Shown here in pieces: positions 1 to 12,412 of a stretch of DNA of 64,000 nucleotides. Location: assembly GCA_026874595.1 (NCBI GenBank), contig CM049320.1, forward strand, positions 23,323,714 through 23,387,713. The letters run 5' to 3'. The position numbers and the translations under genes are program-made. Numbering within the stretch: the first letter of the stretch is position 1; each line of letters opens with the position of its first letter. The notes under the pieces are model-generated. The model saw only the letters and a program-made list of their open reading frames with translations. It ran no database searches and had not been told where the DNA came from. This DNA is from Sipunculus nudus. Its lineage: Eukaryota > Annelida > Sipuncula > Golfingiida > Sipunculidae.

Positions 1-900
1 AGGATGTCAAGTAAGAAGATTCCAGGTCTAGCGGTTATGATTTGTGCCCTGTTAACAGACAGACGCCTGGATGGCCGGACAGACGACGGACAAAAGGTGA
101 TCCCTATAGCTCAGATGACTTTCAGTCAGCTGAGCTAAAAATTGAAAAAATACAGGTGGCGCCAGAATGCAGAAACTGATGAAACATTTCATGATCAATA
201 TCCATGCAAAGAATCATGGTGATCAATATAATAATTGTTCAGATACTTGAGCTTTTGTATCAAATTTTCCATTATTCTGGGGGGTACTTCGGAGCCCCAT
301 AGCTCAGAGGTTATGGGTAACAGAGACCTAATTTCAAGTTTTTAAGGAGACTTTTCATGGGCCTCTCAGCATGTCAAGAGAGAAGATTCTAGGTCCAGTT
401 GTTACGATTTGTGCCATGTTAACAGATGACCGCATCTTATGAGGTCTCAAAAATAGAGAAAAAAATTCGTAAAAATTAAAAAAATACAGGTGGCGCCACC
501 ATACTGCAGAAACTGATGACACATTCCATGATCAATATCCATGCAAAGAATCATGGTGATCATTGCAATAGTTGTTCAGATACTTGAGCTTTTGTATCAA
601 ATTTTCCATTATTCTGGGGGGTACTTCAGAACCCCATAGCTCGAAGAATATAGGTCACAGTGACCTAATTTCAGGTTTACAAGGAGAATTTCTATAGACC
701 TCTCAGGATGTCAAGTAAGAAGATTCCAGTTCTAGCGGTTATGATTTGTGCCCTGTTAATGGACAGACGGCCGGACGGACGACGGACAAAAGGTGATCCC
801 TATAGCTCAGATCACTTAGTCAGCTGAGCTAAAAATCCGATAAAAATTCATTAAAAATCATAAATTGTAGGTGGCGCCACCAAACTTGTGAAGCAGGTAC
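1..900. repeat. ~350-bp tandem repeat, about 2.5 copies
   Basis: The phrase ATGTCAAG followed by GAAGATT recurs near 4, 370 and 709, giving units of about 366 and 339 bp. Each unit carries, in order, a block ending in a GGACGGAC-type run, a hairpin (AGCTCAG/CTGAGCT, for example about 108-138 and 805-835), the palindrome GGTGGCGCCACC or a variant (155, 489, 870), and a block about a dim match to 40.6-40.9 kb. No coding sequence is visible. The copies probably lie in an eIF5A intron, because that gene continues to the left. Confidence 0.75.
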
Positions 901-1248
901 AGACCATCAGTCCTAATAATCATAGTAAGTTTTGTGAAAATCCACCAAATGGTTCCTGAGTAATAAGCATCTAAGTGTTTTTCTATAATCAGCTCTAAAA
1001 TGTAGAAAAATAGGTCAAGGTCACCCATCTTCGAACTTGACCGAGATTTTGTCGATATACATCTTTACGGAGGAAATAAAATTCTGACGGTGAATCCTTT
1101 TCAAGATATCCCGCTCACAAGGTAAAAGTTAACGGACGAAGGACGGACAGACGGACGGACAGCTTGGGTGACGACAATAGCCCATCAGCCTAGGGGCTGA
1201 GGGCTAAAAAACTGGCATAATGCATGCTGAAAATCCCAATCTCTTTAC
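901..1248. other. eIF5A intron 3' of the first coding exon
   Basis: Non-coding sequence on the downstream side of the eIF5A exon. It includes a short GGACGGACAGACGG-type run near 1141-1162, a signature shared with the repeat family on its left. The next eIF5A exon is not in the window. Confidence 0.5.
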
Positions 1249-1410
1249 CTTAGCGTGACCGTGCTTGCCAGTTTTGGATGTGGACATGTCTACGATTTTG
1301 CACGGTTTTCCCTTGATGACGACATGGCCGTTCTTTTTCAGAGCTGAGCACTGTCTGGGGAAGGTCTTGGATGCCCCGGCATCAGCTCCCTCAAATTCTT
1401 CATCGGCCAT
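1249..1410 (-). CDS. EIF5A: eIF5A, first coding exon (gene continues past the left edge)
   Basis: Translation factor eIF5A rescues stalled ribosomes (notably at proline runs) and promotes elongation and termination in the cytoplasm. The exon encodes residues 1-54 and starts [18 protein letters not shown]. It includes QCSALKKNG and the hypusine loop [12 protein letters not shown]; Lys49 is the residue expected to become hypusine. The ATG at 1410-1408 is the only start before the conserved N-terminus. The exon closes in phase 0 at AAG|GTAAAG (donor at 1248), the same place in the protein as in vertebrate genes (after HGHAK). An acceptor, TTTGTTTGCAG, precedes the exon, so its 5' boundary is 1427 and 1411-1427 is 5'UTR. 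At least one non-coding exon must therefore lie upstream (higher coordinates). The remaining two-thirds of the protein is outside the window. Confidence 0.93.
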
Positions 1411-1427
1411 GACAGATCTTGGTTAAT

Positions 1428-4400
1428 CTGCAAACAAACAAACTCAGTTCACTTCAGCTGTTACACATTTGTTCAATTAGATATTTTTTATAAAACCATT
1501 TTTTTCTATTCTTTATAATGTATACAATTGCCATAATATTCTAACTCTATAGGTGGAAGGACCTGATGATGGTTGTTTGGGGTGGGGGTGAGGGGGCTGG
1601 AATATGATCAGAGTTACACCTCTTCTGTAGGGAGATGACATAAGAATAACTGTACATCTGTGACATGAGAATGCTCCACCAGTGTTGCATCAATTATCAG
1701 GTTACCCAGGCAGGGCTGAAGTGACCAGAAGTGGGCAGCCTGCAGCTTGACAATGCAAATTAATACAATAACCTCTGAAAAAAAACTTCCCAATGACTGG
1801 CCTAATTTTTAAGTTTTTATTTTCACATTTCAGAATTTAACAGATTGAATCCATGTGAACTTGCTGTGCAAATCAAATCAAATGTACTAACAGGAAAAAA
1901 AAAAACATGCTCTGGTCAAAATTCAAGGTACTAATGTTATATTTGTGCTAATAAATTAAAATATTAACAAAATTCAGAGCTAAATTTGGGTATACAATTG
2001 AATCTTAATTAAATAATGTAATATCTCCGGAACAAAGGTCTCTATTTTCAACGGTTATGATAAGCAAGTAAATATCTTTCCTGATTTTTACAAAGTGCAT
2101 TATGTTTGGGCTCATAACTTTTTTAAATTAGGTAATACTGACCTAATTTCTGGCATGTATATAGAAACTATCCAGGGGAATATTTATCGTAAACAGATCA
2201 TTAGTTTTGATATAAGGCAGTCTTGAAGTGTGATAATAGGTTCTTAATGGAAAATTGGGGGCATCTTAAAGTATGCCAAATTTTAGATTTGTAGGTCTAA
2301 TGGTTTCAAAACGTGCCAGTCTAATGGATGATGGACCATAACTGTAGCTTAGATGACTTATAGTCAGCTGAGCTAAAAGACTTGTGTATGCTCCAACTTG
2401 AACAAGTTCAAAGACAGTATCTGGTAATGATCAACTAGGGCTCTTTATCCTACATTTTGAGTCACAGTCAAACAAGTGCTGTCAATAATCAGAGGTTCCA
2501 GGGATAAATTAAAGTATTGGAAAATAACCTGGAGAAGGTTATTTTGAGACACTAAGCTTAACTATTGTCAATAATATTAGGAAAAACTTGTGTGATGCAA
2601 AGATAAATGTTCTTGTACTACCTTAGTTAATTTTGATTGTAATTGACCCAAGAGGTAAGGTCATAGCCCAAGAGGTAGGTCAGGTAGCTAGCTGCCCAGG
2701 AGGTCGGCCAGTTCATATAATTCATTCCTGGGCATGATGGTAAAATATCCCCTAGGGTACCGTGAATTACCTAGTGATGGGCTGATGACTGATTATCAAT
2801 GATGATAGGCCGGATCTGCTGATCAATCTTGCAGTGCCAAAGACTATTAGTTGATTGGACATTCCTGCACATAACTTAAGCTTTGCCATGAGGAAATGTG
2901 TGCTGTCATATACATTACAAGCAAACAAAAGAAAAGTTTATGTTTACTAAATTATATTACAGGAATGTAGGGTATAGAACTATGACATTATTAGCCTGAA
3001 TGTAGACCTACACACAAGTTAAAATGTCTAAATATGGGATGAAGTTTCATACTTCTAAACAACCAATTATTCCTAATTATAGAGGTCAACCCATTTTCAT
3101 GGATGACTGATCATTAAATTTCAACTGATTCCCAAAACTAGTACATCAGTTGAGCACTTAAAATCACACAACCAGGTTACTACACAGGTCAGGTGTGAAA
3201 CCAGGGGATGAACAGGACTTGTACCAGTATTTGTTCCTATCTCGAGTACATCAGAACATCCACTACTACTCAGTGATGATTGTCAAGGTCAAGTAAGGAA
3301 CCAAGGGTGACCAAGCGTCAATTTCAGGGCCTTGATTTAAGAAATAACAGTTAAGATTTGTATACAAATCTCATACATGTAACACCAATACATACCATCC
3401 AAATTTTCTGTTTAACAGCATTTATCAGGCCTTGCCTTTTGAAAAGGGCACGGGAGTGAAAAATCACTCCCCTCATAGAGTTAAGGCGAGTGGTTCACTC
3501 GCCTTAAAAATTAAAGAGTTAAAATTTCCCCTCTAATTCATGAATATATCATTATATAGTTCAGTAGGGTATAATTTACCTTTCTGTGCAGTAACAGGTG
3601 AAAAGTGTTTACCCATAAGGTCAACAGATTAACTCATATTGTAATATATAACTAATAACCATAATTTAAATGTTTACAAAAAAAATTCCATGATCATTTA
3701 CTAACAGCATAATTTGTATTTTAATACACTAATAACTAAAATATTTAGGTTGTGATGGCATTATTACCCATATATTTCAGAATACATTATTCAAAATTAA
3801 ATATTTACAAACAAATATTTATTCGAGATATTTTTGTTGAAGTTGGGCCGCATGAAATCTCATCAACTGATGAGTCCCAGGGATACTTCAGTTAATTGGC
3901 CCTTTAACATATACGAAAAGTCTTAACAAATAAAAAGATAAGAAAGAAATTATTATAGGGAGAGGAGAAGATAATACCATAAGTGTTGAATTATAGGTAT
4001 ATCAAATGGTATATGAATCGACATGTATGGCCTCTGTGCTAAATCTTTATTATTTAGTAGGTTTGACGGAAAAACACATGCCAATGTCGATCTGTTCATT
4101 CTTCTTCTTGGTTAAATAAAAAAGTCAATGATACAGTCAATAAAATACAAAATATATATATATTTTTAAAAAATCTTTACGATTATTGCATCTAGTACCT
4201 GAACACTTCTAAAAATCAACTGTTTCCCGTTTGTTAATCTAAATAAAGATATCAGATAGCCGCGTCAAAGTGTAAATTTTTTCGTGGTGCCATGTGTCAG
4301 TTGACCATCGCTAAAAACGCGTATTATCAGTTCATATATCGTTCGACAAATGTCAACTGCAGAAACTGCCAAGCTTCATTTCAGAAAACAATAATCATAA

Positions 4401-4660
4401 ATAGACCTAACTTGCGCTTTAAACGGGCCTGACATGTTTTGCAACTTGCTCTTCAACGGCGGGAATTCATGTCACATACTGACATAGGGCCTAACTGCAG
4501 AAAGTGTCAATTGCGTGAACATACAACAGGTCACAAAAGTCACGGGACGACAAAGGCTTGCACATGCGAATATTGATGTGAGGGAATTCCTATTCAAATT
4601 AAGGCATGTGACAAATGTATCCAATAGCGCCCGAGAAAGTTCTGAATATTATAAAGAACA
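1428..4660. other. eIF5A 5' intron or upstream region, no gene seen
   Basis: AT-rich sequence upstream of the eIF5A coding exon. A copy of the AGCTCAG-type terminal hairpin lies at about 2350-2377. The stretch 2780-3150 resembles 22970-23230 in the Y-box intron in the same orientation (shared words include GTGATGGGCTGATGAC and TATTAGCCTG), so it is an old dispersed repeat. No ORF looks coding. Confidence 0.5.
3420..3510 (+). repeat. Palindrome-rich dispersed element, copy 1
   Basis: Starts ATCAGGCCTTGCCTTTTGA and contains two short hairpins, GGGAGTGA..TCACTCCC and AAGGCGAG..CTCGCCTT. The same head sequence occurs inverted at about 5346-5364. Non-coding. Confidence 0.5.
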
Positions 4661-4930
4661 TAAGACATGCGCAGAAAACAAGTGATTGAGTAGGCCTAAT
4701 GACGATCTCTGTCTAGACCAGACGCAGTCATGGATTCCGCAGTTGTGGCAGCGTGTAAGATTATTCGCACGACAAAGACAAGAAATTAACTAAATTCACT
4801 TTAAGTTGTCACGTTTTCATATGTCATAAAAGTTTTGGACTGAAGAGAATCTGTGACGGTCGGAAGTGACAGTTCCGGTTAAAATCGTTCTTCTGTTAAC
4901 AGATATTCCATTGTAATTGAAGCCGGACTT
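4660..4930. promoter_or_regulatory. Promoter-like patch, candidate eIF5A promoter
   Basis: A cluster of housekeeping-type motifs: CATGCGCAG (half an NRF1 site) near 4666, the ETS core CGGAAGTGAC at 4861-4870, and a second ETS-like CCGGAAC on the minus strand just beyond it. It lies about 3.3 kb upstream of the eIF5A coding exon, which needs a distant 5'UTR exon. Assigning it to eIF5A is inference; no first exon could be pinned down. Confidence 0.25.
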
Positions 4931-5254
4931 GCGGTCAATGTATATAATTCTTAATTATAATTTTGACTCGCGTGTTTCTTCATTGAATATTACAAAAATT
5001 TAAACAAATTCATACAGATTTTAAGGCACTAGGCGACATTTCCTCAAGTTGAAGTCGATACCCTCTCAGCTGGTCAGGCGGTTCCATCAAGCAAACAAAT
5101 CGTCCAGCTAACAACATGTCTTGCATCAAAATACCGGGAGGTTGTTCAATACGTGTAACGGCACTGCTTGGCTGCAACCGTCTTCTAATTCAAGTACCCG
5201 TACCTGCCCAACTCTGGACTTCGAGCCAATCGTTTGAGATCCGAAAAAAATTTT

Positions 5255-5365
5255 GGAAGGCTCTAAATGCCAGGAGAGCGATTATTAGCTCTCCTAAAGT
5301 CTGTTTTAGGGGAGCGATGGCGCGCGGGAGCGATCGCTCGCCTCAAAAGGCAAGGCCTGATTTAT
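5255..5365 (-). repeat. Palindrome-rich dispersed element, copy 2 (inverted)
   Basis: Ends in the inverted head seen at 3420 and contains palindromes GGAGAGC..GCTCTCC and GAGCGATCGCTC. With copy 1 it brackets about 1.8 kb containing the candidate eIF5A promoter. A 103-codon ORF across it (5116-5427) has arginine/serine-rich composition explained by the repeat and is not called. Confidence 0.45.
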
Positions 5366-5849
5366 TGTCACATATCACATCAGCACATTGGTTGATTTGT
5401 AGCTTTTCTATGTTGTTCACCTTATAATTGTTAATCATATAAACTCATAACATAATGGCACTAGTGAAGCAGTCCTCTATGGCGGAATGGCCTCCCCATA
5501 GGTACGTCTATTATTTTATCTTAAGTTGCTTGAAAGGTACCCTAAATGTCCTGAGAAGCATTATTTTCTATATATCCAAATAAATCAAAGAGAAACTTTA
5601 AATTTAGGAAATATTATGAATTCTATGACATCCATACACAAACATAAATGGACATATGATGTCCATGTCTGCAAGAGAGGAATATTAAAAGACAAACCAT
5701 TTTATTGCCATGGCTTTGTGCGTTTGTCTGGCATCTGAATACATATGATATGATAAAACCACCTTTACCGAAAAGCTCTTCATAACAAGCAAATTCGTGG
5801 AATTAATGTCCTCCGCTTTGGGACCTTGTTGTTTTTCATGCTTGATAAA

Positions 5850-6570
5850 GGACGGACAGACAGACAGAAGCTAGACACTCCTAAACAAATCCCAACCAGG
5901 GTATGCATGAGAGCAATCAGTGACAAAAATTTGAATGAAATCAGATAATATTTAGGAAAGTTATCCCACAGAAACGAAAACCTGACAAACTGACAGACGA
6001 ACATAAGCCAGACACTTCAAAACAAATCTGAACCAAGGTATGCATGAGAGCAATCACTGACCAAAATTTGAATGACATCAGATAATATTTACGAAAGTAA
6101 TGGCACAGATGAGAAAACCTGACAGACAGAAGCCAGACACTCCAAAACCAATCCCAACCAAGGTGAGCATAAGAGCAATCACTGACCAAAATTTGAATGA
6201 AATCGGATATTTAGTAAAGTTATCACACAGAAATGAAAACCTGACAGACAGACAAAGTGATAGACATACATAAAGACAGACCCCAGACACTCCAATCCAA
6301 AACAAATCCCAACCAAGGTATGCATGAGAACAATCACCGGCCCAAATTCGAATGAAATCAGACATCTGAAAAGTAATCGTACGGAAACAAAAACGGATGG
6401 ACAGACAAAGTGACAGACAGACAGAAGCCAGACACTCCAAAACGAATCCCAACCAAGGTATGCATGAGAGCAATCACTGACCTAAATTTGGATGAAATCA
6501 GATAATATTTTTATGAAATTTATCGCACAGAAACAAAACCTGACAAACGGACAGAGAGAAAGACAGACAA
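5850..6570. repeat. 127-154-bp tandem repeat, about five copies
   Basis: The phrase GCATGAGAGCAATCACTGAC or a close variant recurs near 5910, 6041, 6168, 6322 and 6461. Each copy also carries GACAGACAGAAGCCAGACACTCC-like text. Three overlapping minus-strand ORFs here are read-through of the repeat, not genes. Confidence 0.8.
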
Positions 6571-6599
6571 ATTCAAATCAATATCCCCCTCATCCGCAG

Positions 6600-9400
6600 A
6601 GCGGGGGACAACAAGCCCCTACCAGTTAAGGATGGTTGGAAATGCTCTTTCAACTGTAAACTTCAAATTAAAAAAATAAAATTCACCTTTCAAGAAAGCC
6701 TTTAAGATTGCAAGAAAACATGAGATTAGCCTTGCAACAATTCTTATTCAACATTTTTTTTCAGAATCCATCTACTTTTCATGTTATGGCTATGCCTCTT
6801 GTATATTCCAGAAGTGCACTGTGGGTTATGACTCCATTACCTGAAATCCTAACAAACAGAGTCCATCTTGTGAGTATGATTCTACTGCTTGTTGACAAAA
6901 CCTGCATCACCGACAAAATTGACCTGCTTCCAACAAACTAGCCCAATATTTGAACTGACCTAATGACCACAATCCATATTCTCAGCCCTGTTAACCTAAT
7001 TATGAGGAGCTCCCAAACACTCCTACACAGAAGGCCTTCCACGCCCATGGTTGTGAGAATTTTTTACAAGACAATAGTGACATAACAAAGGCCGAAGACA
7101 TATGACGTCACATTCGCTAATGTCATCAGCTGGAATTGCTATATATCACTGTTCTCCAGTGATGAATATATCGCATTCATTGTGAATTATTTAGCCATAT
7201 TTTGGGTTGTCTCGTACAAATTACAGGCCAGGTAAGCCATTTTTTGTTCGGAAGTTGGTGGAATGGCTCCTGCCACCTTTGGCCTATAACTGTTTATAGT
7301 GTCTCCTCTGTATAAAAAATATCTTATGGAGACATTGGGAATGATATAGACTACACGTTTAGTTTGGAAGAGTTGCCTATATTAGACAAATTTTGTGATT
7401 GTGGGGTGATTGACTGTTTACATTGCCAACAGTAACTTGATTAGTTGATTGCAACTGCACTGCTCATGATTATTCATTGATTGAATATGGGATTGAGTCA
7501 CACAGAGTTCAAGAACAGGTCAATTAAATCTTGCTCGTCATAACAAGGCCCTGACCATATACTGAGCATTATGACATACAGTGGCAGCTCCTAACATGAA
7601 ACATGCAAAAGATTAACTGTGTGTACTTCATCTTACTCTGTATTAACAAAACAGGAGTACACCATCAAACAACATAATATGCTTTGTGGTCTTTGTCTCG
7701 ACTAAAATTAAATTAGGATCCTCAGTACCTGGTCTTTTTACCAGAAGAATAGTCACAACTTTAGAATGGAAGAGGAAAGAAACTGCCCCATGGATGATGG
7801 ACACAGTCACTTGATGAAATACCTCACTAGGAGCCACACTGACTCAAGAAAAGGAGCCAGAATTTATTACATTTTGTGTAAAATGCCCTCTTGGAAAAGT
7901 AATGCACTAGTTACACATGTTAACACCAGGTTGCAAGGGCCTTGTTTATTACAAAACAGTGCGCTGTCAAAGGGTTTTATTGATGAATCTACCACGTATG
8001 GACATCAGAAAATGTATGACAAGCAAACCTGGGAGCCACCGCCAAATTGAGCCAGCCGTCGCCGTTTATTTTATAAGCAAGCCGCCGCCGATTATTTTAC
8101 ACCGGCTCCAATAGTATAATGGACTAGATATTGGTACTAGGTCCCGTTGCAGGGGAAGGATATATTGCCAGTGTCCCCAGGCCCAAGTAAGGCAAGGTAG
8201 GGACTTCTGGTAGTTGATACAGAACATTTTTTTGTCTGTGTGGTAATGGGCCATGGAGTGGGTCAGCAATGGCCAGGTAGAGAGCCCAACATGCATGTGA
8301 TGTTATCTGGTGGGAATTCAATTGTGTACAAGTGGAAAGCCCAAATTGGTGTGCACTCAAGTTATTGCAATGGACTGACTGAGTTCTGGGACAACAAAAA
8401 TACAGACAGGACAATTTTTGGTAGTAGATAGATGATCATCTGAAGTTTACTGTGCAGTGACTAAAATGGAACCTTGCTGTACAGTGAATAATTTATAATC
8501 ACCTAAAGTTACTCTAGAACATGTGAAGCCAACCACAGAACACATTTGTGAGAAGCATCTTCACAATGCAATCCTAAGAGGGACAAACATTTCTTCTGAA
8601 AGCAATATTATGAAAATTCATTTACCAAACTGGCCTTTTCCTCATGCTAATAATGAATGAACTGACAGCACACTGAATCTATTCTTGGAAGTCAACTGAA
8701 AGTGTTTGTGTCTCTTTGTCCAACAGCAAACCAAACACATGATGCAGGACTCACATGTCATTCCTGTGGGTGACTATCTTTCATTCATTCCGAGACTCCA
8801 ATGAAGCTTATCAGTATCAGGGGAGGAATCCAGGAAAAGGGGAGTCCCCAGGTCCCAAAAAGGCGAGGTCAAGGCCACAAAGTTTTTTCTGACACCTTTA
8901 GAAAAAGGTAGCTTCTGGTGAAATAATAGGGGGGGATCTGGACCCTCTGGGTTTGCTCAGGAGTATATAGACAGTAATGCTTGGAATATACTTGCCTTTG
9001 GGCAAGGCTGAGAATCACACACCAGGTGACCCGGGCTCCATACTCAAATCTCATTTCAGTGATGAACCCATAACAAGGAATATACGGCCACACTACTTTC
9101 AATCCGAACAAACCACTATCATTGTCGCATAAAGGCAATGAATGGAAACAATTGAATCTTCAGGGTCACCCAGTATGACCTGCTAAATATCAGATTATAT
9201 GTATAGTCCAATAAATACAGGTCTGGATGACTCAGCTGTGACAACATGTAATGCAAAGTGAACTCCACAGGGGGAAAAGGAATTTCTTGTACGACGTGAC
9301 ATCACTGAGTTACATTGGGAAAACTGGATTTTTTTCGGTCCTAGGTTAATTAAGGAGTGGGGTTTTAAAAGGAAGTAGAACAAAAGTCAAATAATCTGGA
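6600..9400. other. Intergenic, no gene recognised
   Basis: Only short unrelated ORFs on both strands, no splice-linked coding signal and no strong repeat. The opposing ORFs at 8066-8431 resemble nothing I recognise. Confidence 0.4.
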
Positions 9401-9955
9401 TTATTGCACAACATGTGGAAATCCACGACGCCATTCTTTGGTGTCATGACCGGCCGCATGGTGTTTTGACGACCACGAGAACTGACCAAATGATGAGGCC
9501 AAAAAAGGCAACACCAAACCAAAACACGTGGAGATAAATCTAAATAATCTCACAAACTCGAATGTGTGATCATGCCCATGTTCTTATAACAATATCCCAT
9601 CAGTTTCCCATTTAAAGCCACTTATTTCAATAAATCGGACGATAGCACAAGGATTTCCAACATGGCGGCAACCAGCTCCAGAGAGCCTGCCAAAAGCCGG
9701 TCTGGAGGTTCGCGGATGGGAAGGGCGAGAAAGGCTTAATTTCGCATTAATTTTACACCAGTTAAAAACGACAGTAAATAATAGACATGGGTGTACATTT
9801 TTGGTCGAAATGTGAGGCAGGAATTAGTAGGTATTTCAAAATATAATTTACGAAAACACAACTCACGTGCTGTCAAGATTCTGGCAAACTGGAAAGAGAC
9901 TGACAGCGCGCATGCGTACCACGTTATTGAGGTCAATTCCCCTCAGAGGGGTATG
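9400..9955. promoter_or_regulatory. CpG-richer, promoter-like patch
   Basis: Richer in CpG than its surroundings. It has a near-consensus NRF1 site (GCGCGCATGCGTAC, 9906-9918) and a start codon in good context (CCAACATGGCG, 9659-9669). No downstream gene body was found before the Y-box gene at 20 kb, so the target is unknown. Confidence 0.3.
9662..9739 (+). CDS. Orphan 25-codon ORF, possible first exon
   Basis: Begins MAATSSREPAKSR, is rich in Ser, Arg and Gly, and ends in TAA at 9737-9739. It resembles the low-complexity N-terminus of a housekeeping protein and sits in the promoter-like patch. I do not recognise it. It could be a first exon using an internal GT before the stop, the remnant of a lost gene, or chance. 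The only GT near its end (GGAG|GTTCGC) is a weak donor. Confidence 0.2.
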   Translation: MAATSSREPAKSRSGGSRMGRARKA

Positions 9956-10298
9956 CACAATTAAGAATAAGTGGGAAAATATCGCGCCTATGTGACAATC
10001 GCAGGTGTCGCAGGCACACTGTGATAAAGATATCATGGATATTTACTTTCTGTAAGAACAGATCGTATAGATTATCTCGTTCAAGGGTGTTATCACGCCG
10101 CTTCTCGAAGAGATTGATTTCTAGAAATATGGTTCGAAATTACTGTCTGCACTGGAGAAGATACTTTTTTAATTTGCCACATTTAAATTTATCGAGCTTT
10201 CTGTTGACAAATAATTGCATAAATAATGTTATATTGATCGAAATATTAACATGAGGCAAGTAAGATCCGCGTGTATGCTCTTTGGAATTGAATGGACA

Positions 10299-10352
<54 letters not shown>

Positions 10353-10786
10353 CTATGTGCCGACTAGTCAATTAAATCGATGATATTGGTCGTTTTGTTT
10401 CTAAATCGATTAAATCGATTGTATTTATGCATAATCGATTAAAAACGGTTATGTATGCACATGAAAAGAATCTAATTCTGCCAAAGATATACGAAGACAA
10501 AGTTACGAATAGCATTAAAACGGAACCTTGCCAGCAGCAATTAAGGAATCGTCAGACGGCAAGTCAACCTTGGATGCCGGTAGATTGATGCATATATGAT
10601 TTCATTATGAATACCGATGTACATGTCCGACTCTTCTCGGGTCAATATTGTAGGTGCAAGTATACAGCGGATTTCAAGGTACTATAGAAAGTATATATAA
10701 AATAATCGATTAATAATCGATCATCAGTCGTTTTTATTTTTCAATCATCGATTATGATTTTAAAACCAATTCCTACCATTAATATA

Positions 10787-10843
<57 letters not shown>
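10299..10843. repeat. ATCGAT-rich element bounded by two (TA)n arrays
   Basis: Two (TA)n runs (about 10301-10350 and 10793-10842) bracket about 440 bp containing many ATCGATTA/TAATCGAT words, including GTGCCGACTAGTCAATTAAA near the left edge. Repeated ATCGATTA words at both ends suggest a hAT-like MITE, but no target duplication was established. Confidence 0.4.
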
Positions 10844-10846
<3 letters not shown>

Positions 10847-11264
10847 TTTGTAAGTGCTTATCTCTTACTTTTGAGGAAAAGTATTGTATCAGTATTTTGT
10901 ACAGTATTATATCGGCAGCATGGCCAACTGGCCGCCATATGGTATTCAGGGCTATTTACGTCACCGCAAACGATTCCCTCACGGCAGCCCGTTTGAAATG
11001 TTCTTTTATTTCACACACGCAGGTGTTTTCTTTAAATAAAATCCACGTCCACAATTGACACAGAGAAACAAGTCGTCAAAAGAACTTTCTAAAATCTTAA
11101 ACGGCATTTGCAGAGTATAAACGGATTTTTTGCAGTTACTATTTTCCAAGCCATATTTCACTCTTCTGTCAATCAATATTCTGTTCTTCTGTCATTCCCT
11201 ATGCATTTGAATTACTGATTTTAAGAACGTGCCCGGCCAAGTCAAGCCTGTTATCTTTTGACGG

Positions 11265-11300
11265 TCACTTCGTCACCAATTTCCTTTGGTGACGAAATGA
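11265..11300. repeat. 15-bp hairpin
   Basis: TCACTTCGTCACCAA (11265-11279) pairs with TTGGTGACGAAATGA (11286-11300) with one mismatch across a 6-nt loop. A third GGTGACGAAACGA copy follows. Probably the tip of an inverted repeat element. Confidence 0.6.
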
Positions 11301-11899
11301 CTGTGGTGACGAAACGACTGGTTCCCGGGGGGGGATGCAATGGTGGACACAAAGTAGGATATGAGGATAACCCATAATTCGAAACCGTTAGAACCGGTTA
11401 GATGTTTTTAATATTTGAGTATCTTCCAGGTCTACACATAAACCGGGGGAAGTTGGATATAAACTTTGTAGAGATGTTAAATATACCACAAGTCTTCATG
11501 TTTTATTTTTTCAATTTCATGATCAATTACTCTTTGAGTGTTTTGAGTTTAAACGTTAACAGATTGAACAGTAAATTTGTTAACACCGAATTAAAATATT
11601 TGCGACAAACAATTTAAATTACGATAAATTAACCATTTATTTACAACAAATACCCTTAAATCATAAATTTCTAGGATGGGCGATGGCCCCACTGTATAGC
11701 TAGACAAGTATACACTTAAAACTTGCTCAAGCAGTGCAAGTATATATATATATAGGGCTATTTTTAAACACAGAGGCACTGGCAAGATATATATATATAT
11801 ATACTCTCACCTGTATCCAAAAACAAATATGTATTTACTTTAGCGTTCTTATATTGCTGAAGTGCTCTGCCTGCATGGTGAGTATGCATCCATGCATCA

Positions 11900-12195
11900 A
11901 TGTTCGTGTGTGTGTTAGTGCATGTGTGATTGTTCATAGCAATAACTCACGCAATCACGAACTGATCGAATCTCATGAACTTTGCAGGGCATTTCGGGAA
12001 TGGGCAAGCAAAGAATCGATTAAATATGTGTGTATCCGGCACAAGGTCCGGATTTAGGAACGTCTTAAAGGAATATTCACATACAAGTACAGTCACTTAT
12101 GCACGAACCTGGGGATATGGACCGAATGAGTGAATGCAAACACGGTTTGGGAGGGTCCCCACATGGCGGAGGCTTGCATTCCTTAGAATGCATTT
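11900..12195 (+). repeat. Dispersed repeat A, copy 1
   Basis: Shares an ordered series of phrases with four other places (14105, 42825, 44125, 54130): a TG-rich head, TTCACAnnATAACTCACGCAATC, GGGCATTTCGGGAATG, GAATCGATTA, a CCGGAT block, AAGGAATATTCACA, and ATGGCGGAGG near the end. All copies have the same orientation. Non-coding; class unknown. Confidence 0.75.
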
Positions 12196-12298
12196 TTTTA
12201 GTTTTTTTTATATAAGGTCCGATATCGCTTTATTCCTTGTATCAAGAGTGGATAAAGGATTTTAGTATATAGTAAGGTGCATGGCCCTTTATTTATAA

Positions 12299-12412
12299 TT
12301 ATTTTTATAATAATTATTATTATTGTTGTTGTTATTATTATAATTATTAATATTATTAATATTATAATTTTTATTATTATTATTTTTTTTATTTTTTTTT
12401 TTATTTTTACTA
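12299..12412. repeat. ATT-type microsatellite tract
   Basis: Degenerate ATT/TTA runs passing into T-rich sequence. The opposing Ile- and Asn-rich ORFs over it are artefacts of the repeat. Confidence 0.8.

Noticed and set aside
3868-3895. CTGATGAGTCCC followed by GGGAT, hammerhead-like
   Set aside because: No GAAA follows the stem, and the GAAA upstream leaves only nine nucleotides, too few for the two hairpins a permuted form needs.
5116-5427. 103-codon plus-strand ORF
   Set aside because: Most of it covers the inverted palindromic repeat; no conserved motif.
5780-6473. Three overlapping minus-strand ORFs with a shared hydrophobic repeat
   Set aside because: They are read-through of the tandem repeat in different frames.
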